Shown here: positions 42,537 to 50,104 of the stretch, one piece after another
Layout of the letters: every line of letters begins with the position of its first letter
Numbering within the stretch: position 1 is the stretch's first letter
NCBI GenBank assembly: GCA_002421005.1
Contig: DIJC01000017.1
Span: forward strand, 33,544 to 97,543
Length of the DNA stretch: 64,000 nt
Direction of reading: 5' to 3'
From: Enterobacteriaceae bacterium UBA5654
GTDB taxonomy: Bacteria; Pseudomonadota; Gammaproteobacteria; Enterobacterales; Enterobacteriaceae
Program-made: the position numbers and the translations under genes
Notes under the pieces: generated by a model
What the model was told of the DNA's origin: nothing
The model's database searches: none
What the model saw: the letters and a program-made list of their open reading frames with translations, nothing else

Positions 42537-43532
42537 ATGGAGCTTCTCTGTCCCGCTGGCAATCTCCCGGCGCTTAAAGCGGCTATTGAGAACGGCGCTG
42601 ACGCTGTATATATCGGGCTAAAAGATGACACCAACGCCCGTCATTTTGCCGGTCTTAACTTTACCGAGAAAAAATTACAGGAAGCCGTCAGCTTTGTGCA
42701 TCAGCATCGCCGTAAGCTGCACATCGCCATTAATACTTTTGCCCACCCGGATGGTTATGCCCGCTGGCAGCGGGCGGTGGATATGGCTGCACAGCTGGGT
42801 GCCGATGCGCTGATCCTCGCCGATCTCGCCATGCTTGAGTATGCCGCAGAACGTTATCCGCATATTGAGCGCCATGTCTCAGTCCAGGCGTCAGCCACTA
42901 ATGAAGAGGCGATCCGTTTCTATCACCGTCATTTTGACGTGGCCCGGGTGGTGCTGCCACGCGTGCTGTCCATTCATCAGGTCAAACAGCTTGCCCGCGT
43001 CACGCCGGTTCCGCTGGAAGTGTTTGCCTTTGGCAGTCTGTGCATCATGGCGGAAGGCCGCTGCTATCTCTCGTCTTACTTAACCGGGGAATCACCTAAT
43101 ACGGTAGGTGCCTGCTCCCCTGCCCGCTTTGTACGCTGGCAGCAAACGCCGCAGGGCCTGGAATCGCGCCTGAATGAAGTGCTGATTGACCGCTATCAGG
43201 ACGGTGAAAACGCGGGCTACCCGACGCTGTGTAAGGGACGCTATCTGGTGGATGGCGAGCGCTATCACGCGCTGGAGGAGCCGACCAGCCTTAATACGCT
43301 GGAACTGCTGCCGGAACTACTGGCGGCCAATATCGCCTCGGTAAAAATTGAGGGACGCCAGCGTAGCCCGGCTTACGTCAGCCAGGTGGCGAAAGTCTGG
43401 CGGCAGGCTATCGACCGCTGCATGGCTTCGCCGCAGGATTTTGTCCCGCAACGCGTATGGATGGACACGCTCGGCGCAATGTCCGAAGGCACCCAGACCA
43501 CGCTTGGCGCGTACCACCGTAAATGGCAGTAG
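42537..43532 (+). CDS. ubiU: Ubiquinone O2-independent hydroxylation factor UbiU
   Basis: This gene encodes a 331-residue peptidase-U32-family protein binding a 4Fe-4S cluster. With UbiV it hydroxylates ubiquinone precursors without O2, using prephenate as oxygen donor in E. coli. Cluster cysteines are expected among FGSLCIMAEGRCYLSS, VGACSPARF and LCKGRYLVDGE. The start at 42537 gives the E. coli length; an in-frame ATG 12 codons earlier lacks a ribosome site. It lies 8 bp before ubiV. Confidence 0.96.
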   Translation: MELLCPAGNLPALKAAIENGADAVYIGLKDDTNARHFAGLNFTEKKLQEAVSFVHQHRRKLHIAINTFAHPDGYARWQRAVDMAAQLGADALILADLAMLEYAAERYPHIERHVSVQASATNEEAIRFYHRHFDVARVVLPRVLSIHQVKQLARVTPVPLEVFAFGSLCIMAEGRCYLSSYLTGESPNTVGACSPARFVRWQQTPQGLESRLNEVLIDRYQDGENAGYPTLCKGRYLVDGERYHALEEPTSLNTLELLPELLAANIASVKIEGRQRSPAYVSQVAKVWRQAIDRCMASPQDFVPQRVWMDTLGAMSEGTQTTLGAYHRKWQ

Positions 43533-43540
43533 GAAATCAC

Positions 43541-44416
43541 ATGAAATATTCACTGGGACCGGTGCTGTATTACTGGTCAAAAGAGACGCTGGAAGAGTTC
43601 TACCAGCAGGCCGCCGCCAGCAGTGCGGATACGGTCTATCTGGGCGAAGCGGTGTGCAGCAAGCGCCGGGCCACCAAAGTGGGCGACTGGCTGGATATGG
43701 CTAAAGCGCTGGCGGGCAGCGGCAAACAGGTGGTGCTTTCCACCCTCGCGCTGGTCCAGGCCTCATCAGAGCTGAACGAACTGAAGCGCTATGTCGATAA
43801 CGGCGATTTTTTACTGGAAGCCAGCGATCTCGGCGTGGTCAATCTGTGCGCAGAGCGCAAACTGCCGTTTGTTGCCGGGCACGCGCTTAATTGCTACAAC
43901 GCGGTAACGCTGCGCCTGCTGTTAAAACAGGGGATGGTGCGCTGGTGTATGCCGGTGGAACTGTCCCGCGACTGGCTGATCAATCTGCTTGGTCAGTGCG
44001 ACGATCTGGGCATTCGTCAGCAGTTTGAAGTGGAGGTGCTCAGCTACGGTCATCTGCCGCTGGCGTACTCTGCACGCTGCTTTACCGCGCGCTCGGAGGA
44101 TCGCCCGAAGGACGAGTGCGAAACCTGTTGCATCAAGTACCCTAACGGGCGCAGCGTGCTGTCGCAGGAAAATCAGCAGGTGTTTGTGCTTAACGGCATT
44201 CAGACCATGAGCGGCTATGTTTATAACCTCGGCAATGAGCTGACCTCAATGCAGGGGCTGGTAGATATGGTGCGTCTGTCGCCGCTGGGCACAGAGACGT
44301 TTGCCATGCTGGACGCCTTCCGCGCCAATGAAACCGGGGCCGCGCCGCTGCCGCTTACCGCCCACAGCGACTGTAACGGCTACTGGAAACGGCTGGCGGG
44401 ACTGGAACTGGCGTAA
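43541..44416 (+). CDS. ubiV: Ubiquinone O2-independent hydroxylation factor UbiV
   Basis: This gene encodes a 291-residue U32-family Fe-S partner of UbiU. The four cluster cysteines match those known in E. coli: Cys39 in GEAVCSKRRA, and three in ARCFTARSEDRPKDECETCC. MKYSLGPVLYYW is the family N-terminus, so the ATG at 43541 is used although an in-frame ATG lies 18 bp upstream inside ubiU. It ends 4 nt before an inverted repeat that precedes yhbW. Confidence 0.96.
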   Translation: MKYSLGPVLYYWSKETLEEFYQQAAASSADTVYLGEAVCSKRRATKVGDWLDMAKALAGSGKQVVLSTLALVQASSELNELKRYVDNGDFLLEASDLGVVNLCAERKLPFVAGHALNCYNAVTLRLLLKQGMVRWCMPVELSRDWLINLLGQCDDLGIRQQFEVEVLSYGHLPLAYSARCFTARSEDRPKDECETCCIKYPNGRSVLSQENQQVFVLNGIQTMSGYVYNLGNELTSMQGLVDMVRLSPLGTETFAMLDAFRANETGAAPLPLTAHSDCNGYWKRLAGLELA

Positions 44417-44420
44417 AAAA

Positions 44421-44490
44421 GCTCACTTTGTTAACAACTATAATTAAATCTTAATGCAGTATTAAAAGATTAACGGGTAACAAAGTGAGC
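44421..44490 (+). promoter_or_regulatory. 13-bp inverted repeat spanning the yhbW promoter and ribosome site
   Basis: GCTCACTTTGTTA (44421-44433) and its exact complement TAACAAAGTGAGC (44478-44490) are 44 bp apart. A perfect TATAAT (44439-44444) lies between them; no good -35 is seen. The right arm includes the GTGAG ribosome site, 5 nt before the yhbW ATG. It could be a protein operator pair or an RNA hairpin that blocks translation. Confidence 0.6.
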
Positions 44491-44494
44491 CGCT

Positions 44495-45502
44495 ATGACT
44501 GATAAACATATTCCTTTTTCGGTGCTGGATCTGGCACCGATCCCGCAAGGCTCCTCTGCCGGAGAAGCCTTCTCTCATTCGCTGGCGCTGGCGCAGCTGG
44601 CTGAAAAGCGCGGCTATCATCGCTACTGGCTGGCAGAACACCATAACATGACCGGGATTGCCAGCGCCGCCACGTCAGTGCTGATTGGCTATCTCGCCGC
44701 CAACACCACCACCCTGCATCTGGGATCTGGCGGTGTGATGCTGCCTAACCATTCTCCGCTGGTGATTGCTGAACAGTTCGGCACGCTAAATACGCTGTAT
44801 CCGGGACGTATTGATTTGGGGCTGGGCCGCGCGCCGGGCAGCGATCAGCGCACAATGATGGCGCTGCGCCGCCATATGAGTGGCGATATTGATAATTTCC
44901 CGCGCGATGTGAATGAGCTGGTGGAATGGTTTGACGCCCGCGATCCGAATCCGCACGTCCGCCCGGTCCCGGGCTACGGCGAAAAGATCCCGGTCTGGCT
45001 GCTGGGCTCCAGCCTCTACAGTGCACAGCTCGCCGCCCAGCTTGGCCTGCCGTTCGCTTTCGCATCGCACTTCGCGCCGGATATGCTGTTCCAGGCGTTG
45101 CATCTTTATCGCACCCACTTTAAGCCTTCCGCGCGGCTGGAAAAACCGTACGCGATGGTATGCATTAATATCGTCACCGCCGACAGTAACCGCGACGCGG
45201 AGTTTCTGTTTACCTCCATGCAGCAGGCGTTTGTGAAGCTGCGCCGGGGCGAGACGGGCCAGCTTCCGCCGCCGATTGAGAATATGGACAGCTTCTGGTC
45301 GCCGTCCGAGCAGTACGGTGTGCAGCAGGCGCTGAGCATGTCGCTGGTGGGCGATAAAGCAAAAGTCCGCCACGGCCTGCAATCTATCCTGCGAGAAACC
45401 GAGGCGGATGAAATTATGGTTAACGGACAGATTTTCGATCATCAGGCGCGACTGCATTCGTTCGACCTGGCGATGGAGGTCAAAGAAGAGCTGTTTAGCT
45501 GA
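44495..45502 (+). CDS. yhbW: Luciferase-like monooxygenase family protein YhbW
   Basis: This gene encodes a 335-residue flavin-dependent monooxygenase homologue of the bacterial-luciferase superfamily (alkanal monooxygenase-like). Typical segments are SVLDLAPIPQGSSAGEAF, RYWLAEHHNMTGIASAAT, HLGSGGVMLPNHSPLVIAEQ and IDLGLGRAPGSDQRT. The substrate is unknown. It follows ubiUV but is separated by an inverted repeat and its own TATAAT, so it may be independently controlled. A strong terminator follows. Confidence 0.94.
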   Translation: MTDKHIPFSVLDLAPIPQGSSAGEAFSHSLALAQLAEKRGYHRYWLAEHHNMTGIASAATSVLIGYLAANTTTLHLGSGGVMLPNHSPLVIAEQFGTLNTLYPGRIDLGLGRAPGSDQRTMMALRRHMSGDIDNFPRDVNELVEWFDARDPNPHVRPVPGYGEKIPVWLLGSSLYSAQLAAQLGLPFAFASHFAPDMLFQALHLYRTHFKPSARLEKPYAMVCINIVTADSNRDAEFLFTSMQQAFVKLRRGETGQLPPPIENMDSFWSPSEQYGVQQALSMSLVGDKAKVRHGLQSILRETEADEIMVNGQIFDHQARLHSFDLAMEVKEELFS

Positions 45503-45510
45503 TTTGATAG

Positions 45511-45553
45511 CGCCGGTTTTCGACCTCCACGGTGGGAGGTCGGCGGTTTTTTC
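45511..45553 (+). terminator. Intrinsic terminator of yhbW
   Basis: CGACCTCC (45521-45528) and GGAGGTCG (45535-45542) form the stem, extended by CCG/CGG pairs, then TTTTTT. Confidence 0.85.
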
Positions 45554-45619
45554 CTGTAGTTGCTGGCGGTCGGCGATGATAAAGCGACTGCCAGAGCCTG
45601 TCTGGCAAAGATTTTCGGC

Positions 45620-46864
45620 TTACTGGTATACCGGCAGTAAATTAAAGCTCGATAAAATATGTACCAGCGCGTTGCCGATGCCAAAGATCAGAATTAACAC
45701 AATCATTGGCTTGCCGCCCCAGACGCGAAATGTTGGGCTGCCGAAGCGTTTACGCGAGGCGTTCGCCAGCAATGCAGGAACAATTGCTGCCCAGATGGTT
45801 GCCGCCAGACCCGCATAGCCAATGGCATAGAGAAAACCGTTCGGCCACAGCAGGCCGCCAATAACGGGCGGGGTAAAGGTCAGCAGCGCGGTTTTAAACC
45901 GTCCGGATGCAGAGTCATCAAAGCCAAACAGATCTGCCAGGTAATCAAACAGTCCCAGCGTGACGCCGAGGAAGGAGCTGGCCACCGCGAAGTTGGAGAA
46001 AATAACCAGCAGCAGATCCAGACTGCGGCTGTTCAGCACGCCGCTTAATGCCCCGACCAGCACATCAATATTGCCGCCCTTTGCGGCGATATCAATAAAC
46101 TGCGGGCGCGGGATGTTGCCCATCGTCCCCAGCAGCCAGATGACATAAAGCGCCAGCGCCAGCAGCGTACCGTAAATCAGGCACTTCGCAATCGTGCGCG
46201 GATCTTTACCGTAATACTTCATCAGACTCGGCACGTTGCCATGATAACCAAACGAGGCCAGGCAGAACGGCAGCGTCATCAGCAGATACGGGCTGTAGGA
46301 AGCATGGCTTTCGGCAACGTTAAACAGCGTGGCGGGTTCAACATGCCCCAGCAGGCTGCCGAAAGTCAGGAAGAACGTAATGACCTTCGCGCCCAGCACA
46401 ATCGCCGTCATGCGGCTGACCGCGCGAGTGGAGAGCCACACCACAAACGCCACCAGCAGCGCGAAAGCAAAACCGGCTGCCCGCGCCGGAACATTCAGCG
46501 ACATCTCCGCAAAGGTGTGATGCAAAATCGAACCGCTGGCGGAGATATAAGCGTAGGTCAGAATATAAAGTACAAAGGCGATGGACACGCCGTTGACCAG
46601 ATTCCAGCCTTTGCCGAGCAAGTCTTTGGTCAGGGTATCGAAGCTCGCGCCGATGCGATAGTTAAGGTTGGCCTCAAGGATCATCAGCCCGGAATGCAGC
46701 ATACAAAACCAGGTAAAGACCAGCGCCGCCAGCGACCAGAAGAACCACGCGCCGGACATGACTACCGGCAGAGAGAACATTCCCGCGCCAATAATTGTGC
46801 CGCCGATGATCACCACGCCGCTGAACAGCGAAGGTGTCGATTGTGTGGTAATAAGCGTAGCCAT
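45620..46864 (-). CDS. mtr: Tryptophan-specific transport protein
   Basis: This gene encodes a 414-residue inner-membrane proton symporter for tryptophan (and indole) of the aromatic amino acid permease family, with 11 expected membrane segments. Signature segments are FSGVVIIGGTIIGAGMFSLPVV at the N-terminus, MTLPFCLASFGYHGNVPSLMKYYG and the C-terminal FGIGNALVHILSSFNLLPVY. The length equals that of E. coli Mtr. The upstream region carries candidate TrpR and TyrR sites, as expected for its control by tryptophan and aromatic amino acids. Confidence 0.97.
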   Translation of the reverse strand: MATLITTQSTPSLFSGVVIIGGTIIGAGMFSLPVVMSGAWFFWSLAALVFTWFCMLHSGLMILEANLNYRIGASFDTLTKDLLGKGWNLVNGVSIAFVLYILTYAYISASGSILHHTFAEMSLNVPARAAGFAFALLVAFVVWLSTRAVSRMTAIVLGAKVITFFLTFGSLLGHVEPATLFNVAESHASYSPYLLMTLPFCLASFGYHGNVPSLMKYYGKDPRTIAKCLIYGTLLALALYVIWLLGTMGNIPRPQFIDIAAKGGNIDVLVGALSGVLNSRSLDLLLVIFSNFAVASSFLGVTLGLFDYLADLFGFDDSASGRFKTALLTFTPPVIGGLLWPNGFLYAIGYAGLAATIWAAIVPALLANASRKRFGSPTFRVWGGKPMIVLILIFGIGNALVHILSSFNLLPVYQ

Positions 46865-46915
46865 CTGGTTTTTTCTCCGTTAAAAATTACTACTCCTGGT
46901 GAAGTGTGTTGCACT

Positions 46916-46933
46916 GTACCAGTACATGAGTAC
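46916..46933 (-). promoter_or_regulatory. Probable TrpR operator of mtr
   Basis: Read on the minus strand, GTACTCATGTACTGGTAC resembles the trp operator half-sites (GTAC at both ends, GTACT/GGTAC arms). It lies about 52 bp before the mtr start, consistent with tryptophan-dependent repression known in E. coli. Confidence 0.65.
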
Positions 46934-46942
46934 AAATGGAAT

Positions 46943-46973
46943 AAAAAAAGCCCCGGTTGTTCAGACCGGGGCT
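46943..46973 (-). terminator. Intrinsic terminator of deaD
   Basis: On the minus strand AGCCCCGGT and ACCGGGGCT pair around a 7-nt loop and are followed by seven T residues (46943-46949). It lies 30 bp after the deaD stop, directly ahead of the mtr promoter. Confidence 0.9.
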
Positions 46974-46990
46974 GTACAGATTACTTTACA
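46973..46990 (-). promoter_or_regulatory. Candidate TyrR box upstream of mtr
   Basis: Minus-strand TGTAAA-GTAATC-TGTACA matches the TyrR consensus TGTAAA-N6-TTTACA at 11 of 12 defined positions. It is about 110 bp upstream of the mtr start and just beyond the deaD stop. TyrR activates mtr in E. coli; the site here is inferred from the motif. Confidence 0.5.
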
Positions 46991-47003
46991 TAATCAGCGT
47001 TGA

Positions 47004-48932
47004 TTATGCATCGCCACCGAAACGACGACGGCTGGAAGACTCGTCACGGCGCGGTGCAGAATCATCACGACGCGGAGCGCGCGCCTGACCTTCACGACGC
47101 TCGCCGCTAAAACGACGACCTTCAGGACGGGCCGCACCTTCACGACGCTCGCCACCGAAGCTACGACCTTCACCGCGACCGCCTTCACGACGTTCGCCGC
47201 TAAAGCGACCACCGCCACGACGCTCACCACCGGTATGCGGTTGCGCATCGCCGAGCAGCTGCATGTTCATCGGCTTGTTCAGGATGCGGGTGCGCGTAAA
47301 GTGCTGTAATACGTCGCCCGGCATACCTTTCGGCAGCTCGATAGTGGAGTGGGAAGCAAACAGCTTAATGTTGCCGATGTAACGGCTGCTGATGTCGCCT
47401 TCGTTAGCAATCGCACCAACGATATGACGCACTTCAACGCCGTCATCACGACCCACTTCAATGCGGTAAAGCTGCATATCGCCAGCGTCACGACGTTCAC
47501 GACGCGGACGATCTTCGCCACTACGTTCTGGGCGCGGGCCACGATCGTTACGCGGAGCGCGATCATCACGGTCACGGAATTCGCGCTTAGGACGCATCGG
47601 AGCATCCGGCGGAACGATCAGAGTACGTTCGCCCTGCGCCATTTTCAGCAGCGCAGCAGCCAGCGTTTCAAGATCCAGCTCTTCGCCTTCAGCGGTCGGC
47701 TGGATTTTCGCCAGCAGCGCACGGTACTGATCCAGATCGCTGCTTTCAAGCTGCTGCTGAACTTTGGCAGCAAATTTTTCCAGACGGCGTTTACCCAGCA
47801 GATCGGCGTTCGGTAGTTCGACTTCCGGGATGGTCAGCTTCATGGTGCGTTCGATGTTGCGCAGCAGACGACGTTCGCGGTTTTCAACGAACAGCAGCGC
47901 GCGGCCAGCACGACCGGCACGACCAGTACGGCCGATACGGTGAACGTAAGACTCGGAGTCCATCGGAATGTCGTAGTTAACGACCAGGCTGATACGCTCA
48001 ACGTCCAGGCCACGGGCCGCAACGTCGGTCGCGATCAGGATGTCCAGACGACCGTCTTTCAGGCGCTCCAGAGTCTGCTCACGCAGGGCCTGGTTCATGT
48101 CACCGTTCAGCGCGGCGCTGTTATAGCCGCTACGCTCCAGCGCTTCAGCCACTTCCAGGGTCGCATTTTTGGTGCGAACGAAGATGATCGCCGCATCAAA
48201 ATCTTCTGCTTCCAGGAAACGCACCAGCGCTTCATTTTTACGCATACCCCAGACAGTCCAGTAGCTCTGGCTGATGTCCGGGCGAGTGGTGACGCTGGAC
48301 TGAATGCGCACTTCCTGCGGCTCTTTCATAAAGCGGCGGGTAATGCGACGAATCGCTTCGGGCATAGTTGCGGAGAACAGCGCGGTCTGATGTTCAGCCG
48401 GGATCTGCGCCATGATAGTTTCAACGTCTTCGATGAAGCCCATGCGCAGCATTTCGTCAGCTTCATCCAGTACCAGACCACTCAGGTTGGACAGGTTCAG
48501 CGTACCGCGTTTCAGGTGATCCAGCAGACGTCCCGGCGTACCGACAACGATCTGTGGCCCCTGGCGCAGAGCGCGGAGCTGCACGTCATAACGCTGGCCA
48601 CCGTAAAGGGCTACCACGTTCACGCCGTGCATGTGTTTAGAGAAATCCGTCATTGCTTCAGCAACCTGAACCGCCAGTTCGCGGGTCGGTGCCAGCACCA
48701 GAATTTGCGGTGCTTTCAGGTCAGGATCAAGGTTTTGCAGCAGCGGTAAAGAGAACGCTGCGGTTTTGCCGCTACCCGTCTGGGCCATACCCAGAACATC
48801 ACGACCGCCCAGCAGGTGAGGAATACACTCTGCCTGGATTGGAGATGGTTTTTCGTAACCCAGATCGTTAAGGGCTTCAAGGATAGGAGCCTTAAGCCCC
48901 AGATCTGCAAAAGTGGTTTCGAATTCAGCCAT
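47004..48932 (-). CDS. deaD: ATP-dependent RNA helicase DeaD (CsdA)
   Basis: This gene encodes a 642-residue DEAD-box helicase for 50S ribosome assembly, mRNA unwinding and cold-shock growth. The core shows the Q motif (GYEKPSPIQ), AQTGSGKT, PTRELA, the LDEADEML motif, SAT, and HRIGRTGRAG. A dimerisation region and an RNA-binding DbpA-like domain follow, then an Arg/Gly-rich tail of GERREG repeats. E. coli DeaD has 629 residues; the extra length is in the tail. The start MAEFETTF at 48932 overlaps the small yrbN frame. Confidence 0.97.
   Translation of the reverse strand: MAEFETTFADLGLKAPILEALNDLGYEKPSPIQAECIPHLLGGRDVLGMAQTGSGKTAAFSLPLLQNLDPDLKAPQILVLAPTRELAVQVAEAMTDFSKHMHGVNVVALYGGQRYDVQLRALRQGPQIVVGTPGRLLDHLKRGTLNLSNLSGLVLDEADEMLRMGFIEDVETIMAQIPAEHQTALFSATMPEAIRRITRRFMKEPQEVRIQSSVTTRPDISQSYWTVWGMRKNEALVRFLEAEDFDAAIIFVRTKNATLEVAEALERSGYNSAALNGDMNQALREQTLERLKDGRLDILIATDVAARGLDVERISLVVNYDIPMDSESYVHRIGRTGRAGRAGRALLFVENRERRLLRNIERTMKLTIPEVELPNADLLGKRRLEKFAAKVQQQLESSDLDQYRALLAKIQPTAEGEELDLETLAAALLKMAQGERTLIVPPDAPMRPKREFRDRDDRAPRNDRGPRPERSGEDRPRRERRDAGDMQLYRIEVGRDDGVEVRHIVGAIANEGDISSRYIGNIKLFASHSTIELPKGMPGDVLQHFTRTRILNKPMNMQLLGDAQPHTGGERRGGGRFSGERREGGRGEGRSFGGERREGAARPEGRRFSGERREGQARAPRRDDSAPRRDESSSRRRFGGDA
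47091..47229 (-). repeat. Arg/Gly-rich degenerate repeats in the DeaD tail
   Basis: Units of the form F-S/G-G-E-R-R-E-G recur four to five times in the C-terminal tail, and the DNA for GERREG is nearly repeated (for example at 47091, 47139 and 47184). Such tails help RNA binding and vary in copy number among enterobacteria. Confidence 0.7.
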
Positions 48933-49005
48933 GTAGTACAAGTGCCTCGATATTAATGGCGGCCAGTCTACATAACTCATCATGAAAATTTTCAGCAGTT
49001 TTCAT
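48925..49005 (-). CDS. yrbN: Small protein YrbN, 26 residues, overlapping the deaD start
   Basis: This short frame reads MKTAENFHDELCRLAAINIE plus ALVLHG and ends in TGA at 48925-48927. It matches, with few changes, the E. coli small protein YrbN encoded at the same place. Its stop lies 8 bp inside deaD, so ribosomes ending yrbN are placed to restart on deaD (translational coupling). Whether the peptide itself has a function is unknown. Confidence 0.8.
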   Translation of the reverse strand: MKTAENFHDELCRLAAINIEALVLHG

Positions 49006-49111
49006 TGAAAAGTGTGAACCGGCTCAAAGTAGGTGTATTAACGAACAACAACGCCCTCACCCGCTAAGATGATGGCTAGTAAAAAATTACGGGCTGATGT
49101 GTGTTCGTCAG

Positions 49112-49996
49112 CTATTGCTGGTCCGATTCTGCCAGGTTGTCTTGTTCCTGGCCCAGGAGCGATAATTCCAACAATGCGTATCGGTGCTCAACGAAGTTAT
49201 GTACGTTGTTAGCAACCGCCAGTTTGAACAGTGCCGTAGCGCTGTCCCTGTCCCCCAGACTTAGGTAGTACTTACCTAAATAGAAGTTGGTTTCACTGAG
49301 ATGCTCAGCGAGCGAGGTGTTATCCGTTGCGTCCGCCTTCAGGCGTTCCATTAACGTTGCTTCGTTAATGTTGCCCAGGTAGAACTCGACAATGTTCCAT
49401 CCCCATTGTTCTCTGTCCGACTTCTCGAAGCGTTGGTGTAACGCTTCTTTGGCCCGCTTCTCATCAAGCTTCTGCTCGACAAAGTAAAGCCACAGGCTGC
49501 GGAAAGGATCGTTGGGATCGTCTTGATAAAACGCCAGCAGATCATCTTGCGCTAACTTGTCGCGACCGCCGTAATACAGGGCGATACCACGATTCAAGTA
49601 CGCGTAATTGTAAGTTGGATCAAGCTCAAGTACAGAATCAAACGCTTCATAGGCGGCATCATAACTGCCTGCCTGCGTTAAATATATGCCTAAGTAATTG
49701 AATACTTCAGGCATATCAGGTCTTATTGCCAGCGCTTGTGAAAAATCATTTCGCGCTAAGGCCCTCAGACCGAGACTATCATACAACACTCCGCGCTCAT
49801 ATAAAAGCTGCGCGCGTTCGTCATCGGATAAAGCCCGACTGGCAAGAATTTGTTCCATACGTGCCAGAATCACTTCCTGCTGTAAAGTCGGTTGCAATGG
49901 TACTGCGAGGACTTCACTTTTACGCCAGCTGGAGCTGTTGCATCCTGCAAGCGTAAGAGCTGTTGCCACGAAACACCAGCGCAAAAAAGGCTTCAT
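49112..49996 (-). CDS. nlpI: Lipoprotein NlpI, TPR adaptor of peptidoglycan hydrolases
   Basis: This gene encodes a 294-residue outer-membrane lipoprotein. The lipobox is LAGC with Cys19, followed by tetratricopeptide repeats (for example LLYERGVLYDSLGLRALARN, NYAYLNRGIALYYGG, TNFYLGKYYLSLGD). In E. coli it presents MepS to the Prc protease and organises endopeptidases. The length equals that of E. coli. It lies between pnp and deaD, 108 bp after pnp. Confidence 0.97.
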   Translation of the reverse strand: MKPFLRWCFVATALTLAGCNSSSWRKSEVLAVPLQPTLQQEVILARMEQILASRALSDDERAQLLYERGVLYDSLGLRALARNDFSQALAIRPDMPEVFNYLGIYLTQAGSYDAAYEAFDSVLELDPTYNYAYLNRGIALYYGGRDKLAQDDLLAFYQDDPNDPFRSLWLYFVEQKLDEKRAKEALHQRFEKSDREQWGWNIVEFYLGNINEATLMERLKADATDNTSLAEHLSETNFYLGKYYLSLGDRDSATALFKLAVANNVHNFVEHRYALLELSLLGQEQDNLAESDQQ

Positions 49997-50072
49997 TTCC
50001 CACTCCCGAAGACAACAAAAGGATGAACGTCCTGTTCCCCGGTTGCAAACAAGGCGTCCAGCCAGTGAATAC

Positions 50073-50094
50073 GCCCTCTGCCGAAGCAGAGGGC
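50073..50094 (-). terminator. Stable UUCG hairpin after pnp
   Basis: On the minus strand GCCCTCTGC-TTCG-GCAGAGGGC forms a 9-bp stem capped by a C(UUCG)G tetraloop, 10 bp after the pnp stop. No T-run follows, so it more likely blocks 3' exonucleases or only weakly terminates before nlpI. Confidence 0.6.
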
Positions 50095-50104
50095 AATGGC
50101 AACC

